DNA of 10,668 bases from contig JAURNF010000164.1 of the NCBI GenBank assembly GCA_030830285.1, positions 1 through 10,668 on the forward strand, in the 5' to 3' direction. The notes below the pieces were generated by a model. That model did no database searches, was not told the DNA's origin, and saw nothing but the letters and a program-made list of their open reading frames with translations. Each line of letters opens with the position of its first letter. The stretch's first letter is position 1. The stretch comes from Candidatus Kapaibacterium sp. GTDB lineage: Bacteria > Bacteroidota > Ignavibacteria > Kapaibacteriales > Kapaibacteriaceae. The position numbers and the translations under genes were made by a program. Of the stretch, positions 1-7,286 are shown piece after piece.

Positions 1-1098
1 ATGATCCCGCAGATGCTGTACCGTCAGTACATGTCGCTGCGAAAGGATCGGCTGGGTGATTTCCGGAAAATGGCACTCGACATGACCGTTGATAATGCCA
101 TGCTGTTTTACCTCGGCGGAACGTACAACGAAGTTGGACGTCCGAACGAGAACTACGCACGTGAGTTGATGGAGCTCTTTACCACTGGGATCGGTTGGTA
201 CACCGAGGGCGACGTGCAACAGGCCGCGAGGGTGCTCACGGGATGGAAGGCATCGCGATTTAATGATCAGCCCGCACCAAAGGGGATCTACAATTCGTGG
301 TTTGATGCCGCAAAGCACGACATGGGTGCAAAGGAGTTCATGGGCGTAACAATTCCTGCGCGCACGAACGACAACAACACTGAGTACCAAGTTCTTAACG
401 AAGAAGTCTTCGAGCTCATCAAGATCATCTTCCGTGTTCGTCCTGATGCTGTTGCACGGTTTATCGCGCGCAAGGCATATCTGTTCTTCGTGTATAGTTC
501 GGCAGGTGATGTCGATCCGACGTTCCTCAATGAGCTGGCAGCTGAGTTCAAGGCGAACGACTTCCGTCTTCGTCCGATGCTGCTCAAACTCTTCACGAGT
601 CAGCACTTCTTTGATGCCTCACTGCGTGGTGCTCAGATCAAGACGCCCGTCGAGTTTGTGGTTGCCCTGCAACGTCAGCTCGGTGTGAACGATAACGATC
701 CACAGACGTGGGTTGCGCGCATGGACCAAACGATGTTCGACGCGCCAACGGTGGCAGGTTGGCCTGGTTATCGTTCGTGGATCAGCACGAACAGTTATCC
801 GCGTCGGCGTGAATACGCGCGCTTTTTGATCGATGCCATGACTGAGACGCGTGCGAATGCCTTCATCAAAGAATTCCCGCAGTATGAAGACGTCGATGCC
901 TTTGTGAAAGATGTCACGATGTTCCTCTTGCCTGTTGCGGTATCAGCCGAGCGATTGGCCTACTACAAGAACGCACTTCTCGAGGGTCAGCCCGACTACA
1001 CATGGGCAGAAAAGCTCATGCAACCAGCGGCAGCGTCACGTGCGGTGAAGGAGCTGCTCAAGGCCATCGCGAAAGCTCCAGATTTCCAACTCTGTTAA
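1..1098 (+). CDS. DUF1800 family protein, 5'-truncated by window edge
   Basis: This is the C-terminal 365 residues of a DUF1800 protein. The family signature is clear at residues 48-65: PNENYAREL followed by MELFTTGIG, then a D-V-x-x-A-A-R-x-L-T-G-W segment ending near residue 83. The tail at residues 353-364 (KELLKAIAKAPDFQ) is the usual family ending. Family members are normally about 450-550 residues, and the window opens inside the region just before the NENYAREL motif, so roughly 100-150 N-terminal residues, including any export signal, are missing. The ATG at position 1 is therefore probably an internal methionine. The family's biochemical role is not established. It is commonly encoded directly before a DUF1501 gene, as here (36-nt gap), and the two are presumed to act together outside the cytoplasm. 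I see no frameshift in the visible part. Confidence 0.9.
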   Translation: MIPQMLYRQYMSLRKDRLGDFRKMALDMTVDNAMLFYLGGTYNEVGRPNENYARELMELFTTGIGWYTEGDVQQAARVLTGWKASRFNDQPAPKGIYNSWFDAAKHDMGAKEFMGVTIPARTNDNNTEYQVLNEEVFELIKIIFRVRPDAVARFIARKAYLFFVYSSAGDVDPTFLNELAAEFKANDFRLRPMLLKLFTSQHFFDASLRGAQIKTPVEFVVALQRQLGVNDNDPQTWVARMDQTMFDAPTVAGWPGYRSWISTNSYPRRREYARFLIDAMTETRANAFIKEFPQYEDVDAFVKDVTMFLLPVAVSAERLAYYKNALLEGQPDYTWAEKLMQPAAASRAVKELLKAIAKAPDFQLC

Positions 1099-1134
1099 GC
1101 CCCTTACCACGAACCCGATCGACAGGTAACCTTT

Positions 1135-2697
1135 ATGAAGCGTCGTACCTTTCTCTCGACAACCACAGCCGCAGCTGTAGGGACGCAAGTTCTCGGTGGG
1201 GTGCCACTCCAAGCATTCACACCGTTTGATCTTGACCAACGTGTGCAGGCAGAAGACGATCGCATCTTGATCGTGATTCAGATGTTCGGCGGAAACGATG
1301 GTTTGAACACCATCATTCCTGCCGATGATCCTGAGTATTACAAGATTCGTCCGACGATTGCTGTGCCGAAGGACAAGGCAATCAATGTGCTGTCACGTGT
1401 GCACATGCATCCGTCGCTCGACTCGAAAGCGCCGTATAACCTGCGTCGCATGTTCGAGGATGGTCGCCTTGCAATCGTCAACGGTATCGGATACGAGAAC
1501 CCGAATCTCTCGCACTTCCGCTCGACCGATATCTGGCTATCTGGCTTTAACTCGTCTGATCCCGAGAAGCGTCTGATTGATGGATGGCTCGGACGGTATT
1601 GGTCGAACAAGATTCAGGGATTCCCCGAAGTGCTGCCCGAAGATCCAATCGCCGTGCAGATCGGTGGCTCACTCTCGATGTTGTTGCAGAGTAAGAAGGG
1701 CGATATCGGTATTGCACTGACAGATCCGCAAAAGTTCTTTGAGCTTGGACAAGGTCTGTCGCCCGACATGCAGCCAATGAGCGAAGACACGCGCTACGGA
1801 CGTGAGTTCAACTTCGTACGACTTGTAGCTGAACAGTCAGATCGATACTCGTCGGTTGTGAAGCAGGCCTTCGATAAGGGCACGAACAAAGTGGCCTACG
1901 AGAAGAACGGGTTTGTTGAGCAGATGAAGCTTGTTGCTCGTTTGATCAGCGGCGGCTTGAAGTCAAAGGTCTACCTCGTGTATCTCGGTGGTTTCGACAC
2001 GCACGTGCAGCAGCAGGACGAAAACCTTAACGGCTTGCATCCATACCTACTCGAGATGCTCAGCACAGGTATCGGAACATTCATGCAGGATGCGCTCACG
2101 CAGGGATTTGCTGATCGTGTTGTGGGTATGACCGTCTCCGAGTTTGGACGACGTCCATACGAGAATGGTAGCCGTGGCACTGATCACGGTGCATCATCGG
2201 TGCAATTCGTATTCGGCAATGGTGTGCGTGCAGGTGTGTATGGCGACATGCCAGACTTAACCAACTTCGATAGCAACGGCGACGTCCGATATCAGTACGA
2301 TTTCCGTCGCGTCTATGCCGACGTGTTTGAGAACTGGTTTGGTGGAACACCAACCGACACCGAATCGATTCTCGAAGATCGAGTGTTGCCACTTGGCGTC
2401 TTGCAACGATCAACCAGCGTCAACGACGCCTATGATGGTCGCGTGCAGGTTAATGTGCGAGTTGCTCCGCATCCAATTACTGATCAAGCAACCATTGAAT
2501 GGCAGCAGCCTGTGCCAGGCTTGGTCGCAGTAGATGTGTACGGAACGGAAGGGCGGTTCATCAAGAACCTCTTCACCGATCGCGCCCTGCCGGGCACGAT
2601 CCGTGTACCCGTGCACGGCCTCGCATCTGGCTCATACATCTGTAGCGTATCAGTGAACGGTGCACGCACGGTTGTTCCACTGACGGTTGTGCGCTAA
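1135..2697 (+). CDS. DUF1501 family protein with Tat signal and T9SS-like C-terminal domain
   Basis: This is a 520-residue exported protein. The N-terminus has a twin-arginine motif (R3-R4-T-F-L) followed by a weakly hydrophobic Ala/Thr/Gly stretch to about residue 27, typical of Tat signals. The DUF1501 core includes FGGNDGLN (51-58), MHPSL (91-95), GGFDTH (285-290), SEFGRR (335-340) and GTDHG (348-352). The Asp and His residues of the last motifs resemble the metal ligands of the alkaline phosphatase/sulfatase superfamily, to which I recall the family being assigned; no activity is proven. Residues 441-520 form a separate beta-rich tail opening with APHPITDQATIEW and containing L-A-S-G-S-Y, the pattern of T9SS sorting domains, so the mature protein may be exported through the outer membrane. 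It lies 36 nt after the DUF1800 gene and 5 nt before a flavoprotein gene. The start is fixed by the Tat motif. Only a weak AGG lies upstream. Confidence 0.92.
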   Translation: MKRRTFLSTTTAAAVGTQVLGGVPLQAFTPFDLDQRVQAEDDRILIVIQMFGGNDGLNTIIPADDPEYYKIRPTIAVPKDKAINVLSRVHMHPSLDSKAPYNLRRMFEDGRLAIVNGIGYENPNLSHFRSTDIWLSGFNSSDPEKRLIDGWLGRYWSNKIQGFPEVLPEDPIAVQIGGSLSMLLQSKKGDIGIALTDPQKFFELGQGLSPDMQPMSEDTRYGREFNFVRLVAEQSDRYSSVVKQAFDKGTNKVAYEKNGFVEQMKLVARLISGGLKSKVYLVYLGGFDTHVQQQDENLNGLHPYLLEMLSTGIGTFMQDALTQGFADRVVGMTVSEFGRRPYENGSRGTDHGASSVQFVFGNGVRAGVYGDMPDLTNFDSNGDVRYQYDFRRVYADVFENWFGGTPTDTESILEDRVLPLGVLQRSTSVNDAYDGRVQVNVRVAPHPITDQATIEWQQPVPGLVAVDVYGTEGRFIKNLFTDRALPGTIRVPVHGLASGSYICSVSVNGARTVVPLTVVR

Positions 2698-2702
2698 GAG
2701 CT

Positions 2703-4265
2703 GTGAGTTCGCGCCGCGCCTTTCTCTACACGCTTGCGCTTGGCTCGGGTGCAGTGTTTACTGCATCGTTGAGTTCATGTGCGAATCAATCGGATACGCA
2801 AAGCGACTCCCACGCATCACACGTGTTGATGCCAGAGCCGCGCACGGGCACGCCCGCGCATCGCATTGCGCATCAGTACCTGCGTGATGGCGCACGTATC
2901 CCGGAGCCCTCCCGAACGCGACAGTGTGATGTGGTTGTGATCGGAGGGGGCATGTCTGGTTTGGCGGCTGCGTTCGCGGCACGCGACGCTGGGTTCAGCA
3001 CGATCGTTGTCGAAGCTGAGTCACGCGCTGGCGGCGCTGCAGTGAGTACGCGCATTGGTGATGCGAGCGTTCCGCTTGGTAGCGTGTATTTCGTGAGTCG
3101 CACTCCGGAGCTTGATGCGTTGCTGCATGCAACTGATCTCACGCCGGTTGTGTGTCCGGAAGATGAGGTGATCCTTGCCGATGGACAGGTTGTCCGCAAT
3201 CTGTGGTCTGATGCGACGCTGCGATCTGCCATTAAGGATGAGCGAGATCGACAGGGTATGCAGCGATTCCGCGACGATCTTCTCGCGATGGGGGATGCAC
3301 TACCATCGTATCCGCTGGCACCCACGCTCTCGGCACGCGACGCAGCGCTCGATGGAACGTCGGCTGCTGATTACATGCGTCGGTATGGATCGCGCACAGC
3401 TGATGCACTGATCAACGCCTATGCTCGGTCATCCATGGGTGCTGCTTCGACAATCACCAATGCGTACTGTCTGCTGAATTTCTATCAGTCGGAGCTCGGT
3501 GGTGAATTCGGCTTTTCGCGATACAGTTTCCCTGGTGGAACAAGTGCGCTCACGCAGCGACTTGCCAAGCTTCACGCAGATGACATGCAGCATGGAGTAG
3601 CTGTTCGTGTTGAAACCAACGCTCAGCGAGTGCATGTTGAAGTGATCGCTGATGATGGGTCGTGTGTGCGCATCGTTGCGGATTATGCAATTGTTGCTGC
3701 GCCCAAGTATCAACTGCCGCGGCTCATGCCGCAGATGCCAGCCGTGCAACGTGACGCATGTGCGGCGATGACCTACGCCCCATACGTAACTATACAAATC
3801 GCATCATCGCGTCCGCTACAGGATAGCACAGCGTACGACACATGGGACATACGACCAGGCAGATCGTACACCGATGTGATAAATCCCATCGTCTTGCAAT
3901 CATCATCGAAGCAGCATGTCGTGTCGCTCTACATGGCGTGTGACATAGCGGAGCGGAGGATGCTCATGGACGATCGCGCCTTTGCCGAGCGTGTAGCAAA
4001 GGTCGTTGATGAATACGCCGCTGGGCTCACTGATGAGCAACGTGGGTCGATTACCTCGGTACATGCATGGGGTTGGGGACACGGCATCGTTGTGCCAACT
4101 GTTGGTTCGCACAACGGCATTGCTCAGCGTGCATCTGCACCTATAGATCGCATCGTGTTTGCAGGAACCGACAACGATGCCGCACCTGCCATTGAGAATG
4201 CCGTTGCCAATGGATTCGCTGCGGTCAAGCAGGTGCGCTTGTTCGCAGGCACGGCGGGATCATGA
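2703..4265 (+). CDS. FAD-dependent amine-oxidase-like protein, Tat-exported lipoprotein
   Basis: This is a 520-residue flavoprotein. Residues 75-113 are a Rossmann FAD-binding segment: CDVVVIGGGMSG with the glycine motif at 81-86, an acidic E104 for the ribose, and R108-A-G-G. Near the C-terminus, FAG (486-488) followed by an AIENAVANGFAA-type helix (about 495-506) matches the closing FAD contact of the flavin amine oxidase/phytoene desaturase superfamily. The substrate cannot be predicted. The N-terminus carries S-R4-R5-A-F-L (Tat) and then L23-S-S-C26, a lipobox, so a folded, cofactor-loaded protein anchored by lipid is likely. A Ser/Asp/His-rich linker separates the anchor from the enzyme. 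The start is GTG; it is chosen because it preserves the full Tat-lipobox signal and lies 5 nt after the DUF1501 stop, implying one transcript. An AAGAG lies just upstream but is very close to the start. The next gene on this strand is a tRNA. Confidence 0.88.
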   Translation: MSSRRAFLYTLALGSGAVFTASLSSCANQSDTQSDSHASHVLMPEPRTGTPAHRIAHQYLRDGARIPEPSRTRQCDVVVIGGGMSGLAAAFAARDAGFSTIVVEAESRAGGAAVSTRIGDASVPLGSVYFVSRTPELDALLHATDLTPVVCPEDEVILADGQVVRNLWSDATLRSAIKDERDRQGMQRFRDDLLAMGDALPSYPLAPTLSARDAALDGTSAADYMRRYGSRTADALINAYARSSMGAASTITNAYCLLNFYQSELGGEFGFSRYSFPGGTSALTQRLAKLHADDMQHGVAVRVETNAQRVHVEVIADDGSCVRIVADYAIVAAPKYQLPRLMPQMPAVQRDACAAMTYAPYVTIQIASSRPLQDSTAYDTWDIRPGRSYTDVINPIVLQSSSKQHVVSLYMACDIAERRMLMDDRAFAERVAKVVDEYAAGLTDEQRGSITSVHAWGWGHGIVVPTVGSHNGIAQRASAPIDRIVFAGTDNDAAPAIENAVANGFAAVKQVRLFAGTAGS

Positions 4266-4303
4266 GGTGTACAGACGGTTTCCCCACAAAGCCCCGTAAC
4301 CCC

Positions 4304-4334
4304 ATTGCTGATTTCCAGCCTTTCCGTATGTTTG
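4304..4334 (+). promoter_or_regulatory. Candidate Bacteroidota-type promoter for tRNA-Leu
   Basis: TATGTTTG at 4327-4334 is a perfect match to the TAnnTTTG -7 element described for Bacteroides and Flavobacterium. ATTG at 4304-4307 (consensus TTTG) serves as the -33 element, with exactly 19 nt between TTG and the -7 box. The tRNA begins 10 nt after the -7 element, leaving a very short leader. Reading the whole window by eye, this is the only perfect TAnnTTTG on the + strand. Promoter function is inferred, not shown. Confidence 0.6.
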
Positions 4335-4344
4335 TTCTCCCTCT

Positions 4345-4428
4345 GCGGAAGTGGCGAAATTGGCAGACGCACCATCTTGAGGGGGTGGCGCTCGCAAGGG
4401 CGTACGGGTTCAAGTCCCGTCTTCCGCA
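4345..4428 (+). tRNA. tRNA-Leu, anticodon GAG
   Basis: The 84-nt cloverleaf folds completely. The acceptor stem GCGGAAG (4345-4351) pairs with CTTCCGC (4421-4427), followed by discriminator A (4428). The D arm opens with GCG at 4354. The anticodon stem CCATC/GGTGG (4372-4376 and 4384-4388) encloses the loop TTGAGGG, placing anticodon GAG at 4379-4381, which reads CUC and CUU leucine codons. A long variable arm, CGCTC-GCAA-GGGCG, is the class II signature expected of tRNA-Leu. The T stem is ACGGG/CCCGT with loop TTCAAGT. The bases after the discriminator are CACA, so the 3' CCA is not encoded and must be added enzymatically. Confidence 0.97.
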
Positions 4429-4442
4429 CACAGGTATATGAC

Positions 4443-4476
4443 ACGGGCCGCTCATTGAGCGGCCCGTTGTCGTTTT
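4443..4476 (+). terminator. Rho-independent terminator after tRNA-Leu
   Basis: A perfect 11-bp stem, ACGGGCCGCTC / GAGCGGCCCGT (4443-4453 and 4457-4467), has an ATT loop. It can be extended by three pairs (GAC/GTC) across a one-base bulge at 4468. A T-rich stretch, TTGTCGTTTT, follows. The hairpin begins 14 nt after the tRNA. It also lies 18 nt beyond the stop of the convergent propeller gene, but on that strand no T run follows the stem, so efficient termination is supported only for the + strand. Confidence 0.85.
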
Positions 4477-4485
4477 GAGAGGCTG

Positions 4486-6732
4486 TTAGCGAGTAACGGC
4501 GATTTTACCAACAGCAGATGTGTTGGTTGTGGCGCTCGAGGCGCTCACGAGATAGACGCCGGGTGGTACGAGTTCGCCGCGGACGTCGCGTCCGTCCCAT
4601 AGGGCTTGCTTGCCCCTTGCCTGGATTGCCGCAACAAGGAATCCCGAGGCAGTCATGATGCGAATGTCAGCATCCGCCGTGAGACCGTCGATGGTCACCT
4701 GTGCGTCGGTTCCAGCGCGGAATGGCTGGGGATAGGTCTTGATGAGGAACTCGGCGGCCGGACGAATCGACGACGACTGCGCGACACTGCATCCGTTGGT
4801 GGTGCCGAAATACACAGTGCCTGTTTGTTCGTCAATGGCAATTGTCCGCACGTTATCGTCAAGTAGGGGAGATGAGCCCTTGGTGATCGTTGCGAGCACT
4901 TCTGTGCCGTCATCATTGAGTACGAAGACGCCGCCTGTGGTGGCGATCCACTTGTAGTTGAGTGCATCAACTACGATGTCGTTGACGACAACCGATGAGA
5001 GTGCAGAGATGCGCCGAACAAAGGGAATGGACGTGGTCGTTACACTTCCGGGTGATGAGATCACCGATACACCCTTGGCTGTGCCAATCCAGACAGCACC
5101 AGACCGATCAACACGAATGGCCGATACGGCATTGTCTTGCAACTGTGTGTTGCTGGAGCGAATGGCCTGACAGATGTCATCTGTTGTTGACTCAGTGCCT
5201 CGATCGTTGTACGCCACAACGCCACTTCCTGTTGGCGAGCCCGCCCATACGGTGCCGTTGTTGTCCACGGCAAGCGTCCGGAAGATGGTGCTCCGTGGAT
5301 CGGTACAATTGGTTGCTGATGTCCATGTCTCACCTTGAGCAATAGCAAACAGTCGATCAGCTGCTTGCTCGTTGAGGAGCCATGTGCGACCACGTCTGTC
5401 CTGCGCAACTTCTGATACGAGGACGTAGGCAGGGTCGATTGTAATGCCAGCGAGTGACGAGTTGGTGTGATCAACGCGCTCGACACGGACAGAATCACGT
5501 CCTGGTGTGCAACGAAGTGCCCCTCCACCCCACGTGCCAATCCACACGGTACCATCGGCCACACGTGATACGCGGTAACACGCATTGCTGCGGAGTGCTG
5601 GTGTTGTTGCGGTTGTGATGTTCTGCCAGCGCGTGCCGTTGAAATAGCTGACGCCTTGTCCTGTACGTGGTGGGTCAACATCAGTGGCAACCCAGACGCC
5701 ACCGAACTCGTCAACTGTCATGTCGGCAAACTGATTCGAAATGGGTGAGTTTACATCAAGCAGTTCGACAGAGCTTCCATCGACACGGCCGAGAGCACGG
5801 TCGCGCACAAAGGCAAGGAGTTCAGGGTTGGCATCGCCAGCGCGGGTGTGACCCGTGAGTGCGATGGGTGCATCGAGCGGGAGTGGACCAGCGAGATTGC
5901 GAAGTTCAGATGCGGTGCTGATCATGATCTGTGATGCATCAGATGTGGGACGCACGCTGAGTCCGTTGATCGCTGAAGTCGAACCAATGCGAGGTTCGAA
6001 TCGCGACCCAGTCCATTCAAGACATGTATAGTCGGTAGCAACAACGACAGATGTGCCAGTCGATGCGATATGCGATACCTTACGCGCGTCCAATCCTGAC
6101 TCCATGCCATAGAGCTTCCAGACAGATGGTAGTCGAAGCGTGCCAACATTGAGCGGCGCCACAACCACGCCGGAATCTGTTGCTGCCCACACGGAGTCAT
6201 TCAGAATGGTCAATCCCGATACGCGTGTCTTCTCTTGCAACGTGCCAATGCGATCGATTGTCTCGATGAATGTACCATTGGAACGACGATAGAGTACGAT
6301 GCCGAACTCGGTTGCAATGAAGACGGTGTCGCCTCGGAGTTCGAAATCCGTGATTGCACGCCGAGGGTATTGTGTTGCGCGGCGAATCTCCGTCAGTGGG
6401 GTCCATGTGCCAGATGGTGACCAAATGTCAATGGCACCATCACGCTGTCCGACAAGGACGGTGCCATTACTGCGGTCGCAGATCAACGACGTGCAGTCGA
6501 GCGTTTGGAGGGCATTGACGTTGCGGTACTCGGTCGTTGATCGTGATTGAAGGTCCACACGGATCACGCCGCCCGATGTCACAGCCCAAATCGCGCCATC
6601 ACGTGCGCGGTCGGCACCAAGCACAGTAGTGAGCGATGATAACGTCCGCCAACCTGTGATGTTGATAGACTGCGCGGTGAGTGTGATCGAAGCACACAGT
6701 AACACTATGCTCGCAAGCAAGAACTGCATCAT
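4486..6732 (-). CDS. Two-propeller surface protein with C-terminal T9SS/FlgD-like domain, PorZ-like
   Basis: This is a 748-residue secreted protein. Residues 1-20 form a Sec signal peptide (hydrophobic core FLLASIVLLCASITL, probable cleavage after TLTA). From about 28 to 650 there are some twelve to fourteen two-component-regulator-propeller-like blades, recognisable by W/V-x-A/G-T-x-x-G-V turns at 48-56, 93-100, 138-145, 182-190, 347-350, 397-405, 496-504, 548-555, 595-602 and 641-647. That is enough for two seven-bladed beta-propellers. Residues 666-748 are a beta-sandwich starting YPQPFRAGTDAQVTI and containing LWDGRD...PPGVYLVSAS, as in FlgD-Ig and T9SS tail domains. Signal peptide, two propellers, CTD-like tail and length all match PorZ of the type IX secretion system (about 776 residues in Porphyromonas gingivalis), which helps attach A-LPS to secreted cargo. 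PorZ identity is inferred from architecture only; other propeller-plus-CTD proteins exist. There is no kinase domain. The gene starts 59 nt after ribH with no clear promoter or Shine-Dalgarno, so it may be read through from ribH. Confidence 0.85.
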   Translation of the reverse strand: MMQFLLASIVLLCASITLTAQSINITGWRTLSSLTTVLGADRARDGAIWAVTSGGVIRVDLQSRSTTEYRNVNALQTLDCTSLICDRSNGTVLVGQRDGAIDIWSPSGTWTPLTEIRRATQYPRRAITDFELRGDTVFIATEFGIVLYRRSNGTFIETIDRIGTLQEKTRVSGLTILNDSVWAATDSGVVVAPLNVGTLRLPSVWKLYGMESGLDARKVSHIASTGTSVVVATDYTCLEWTGSRFEPRIGSTSAINGLSVRPTSDASQIMISTASELRNLAGPLPLDAPIALTGHTRAGDANPELLAFVRDRALGRVDGSSVELLDVNSPISNQFADMTVDEFGGVWVATDVDPPRTGQGVSYFNGTRWQNITTATTPALRSNACYRVSRVADGTVWIGTWGGGALRCTPGRDSVRVERVDHTNSSLAGITIDPAYVLVSEVAQDRRGRTWLLNEQAADRLFAIAQGETWTSATNCTDPRSTIFRTLAVDNNGTVWAGSPTGSGVVAYNDRGTESTTDDICQAIRSSNTQLQDNAVSAIRVDRSGAVWIGTAKGVSVISSPGSVTTTSIPFVRRISALSSVVVNDIVVDALNYKWIATTGGVFVLNDDGTEVLATITKGSSPLLDDNVRTIAIDEQTGTVYFGTTNGCSVAQSSSIRPAAEFLIKTYPQPFRAGTDAQVTIDGLTADADIRIMTASGFLVAAIQARGKQALWDGRDVRGELVPPGVYLVSASSATTNTSAVGKIAVTR

Positions 6733-6791
6733 GGTCAGCTTGAATAGGTGGACAACGCAATGACCGGGATACCAACGTATGAGGTCTGAGT

Positions 6792-7286
6792 TTAGGGTAG
6801 GTTCGATCGCAGGTGTCGCACAACAGCGATCATCTCAAGTGCACCCGCAGCGGATTCCCGACCCTTATGTCCGTGCACGCCACCTGTGCGATCCCAGGCC
6901 TGCTGGATTGTTTCGGTGGTCAGGACGCCAAACAAGCACGGCACGCCGGTGCTGGCCGAGAGGTCCATGAGTGTATGGGCCACGGGGGATGCGACGTATT
7001 CGAAATGGGCTGTTTCGCCCCGCACCACAAGTCCGAGCGTGATCACAGCATCAACGCGTTGTGCGTCGATCATTACGCGGACTGCGACAGGGATCTCGTA
7101 GCTACCCGGAACCCGAACGATCACGATGTCGTCAGCGGCGACTCCCGCATCACGGAGCGTTTCAACCGCACCCAAGAGCAGGTTGTCGACGATGTCGGCA
7201 TGCCACTGTGCGGCAACAATTCCGACACGACACCCTTGTCCGCTTCCGGGAGCTGGTGTTGCCGATGGAACCGCCGAGGTCGTCAT
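6792..7286 (-). CDS. ribH: 6,7-dimethyl-8-ribityllumazine synthase
   Basis: This enzyme makes 6,7-dimethyl-8-ribityllumazine from 5-amino-6-ribitylaminouracil and 3,4-dihydroxy-2-butanone 4-phosphate, the penultimate step of riboflavin synthesis, usually as a large cytoplasmic oligomer. The 164 residues show the family motifs in order: an AAQWHADI substrate loop (25-32, with W28 where many homologues have Phe), VPGSYEIP (59-66), LVVRGETAHFEYV (86-98) with the catalytic His at 94, FGVLT (119-123), and R133 plus K141 in the HKGRESA segment. R133 and K141 keep the same spacing as R127 and K135 of the Bacillus enzyme, so all key residues are present. The first 18 residues are a loose Ala/Pro/Gly extension. 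The start overlaps the upstream PHP gene stop as ATGA, with an AAGGAA eight bases upstream (7295-7300). No other riboflavin gene is nearby, so ribH is separated from the rest of the pathway here. Confidence 0.97.
   Translation of the reverse strand: MTTSAVPSATPAPGSGQGCRVGIVAAQWHADIVDNLLLGAVETLRDAGVAADDIVIVRVPGSYEIPVAVRVMIDAQRVDAVITLGLVVRGETAHFEYVASPVAHTLMDLSASTGVPCLFGVLTTETIQQAWDRTGGVHGHKGRESAAGALEMIAVVRHLRSNLP

Noticed and set aside
2873..3325. A 150-codon minus-strand frame inside the flavoprotein gene
   Set aside because: It overlaps the FAD-binding coding region and is Arg/Ser-rich, typical of an antisense shadow.
5061..5714. A 217-codon open frame on the minus strand inside the propeller gene
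   Set aside because: It lies in another frame of the same strand as the 748-residue protein, has low-complexity Ser/His/Gln content and no domain pattern.
4486..6732. Tandem DNA repeats in the propeller gene
   Set aside because: The blades repeat only at protein level; the nucleotide sequences have diverged, so no DNA repeat is called.
6733..6791. A promoter or terminator between ribH and the propeller gene
   Set aside because: The nearest -7-like match on the minus strand is TACGTTGG (6779 down to 6772), which is imperfect and has no TTG at the right distance, and no stable hairpin with a T run is visible.
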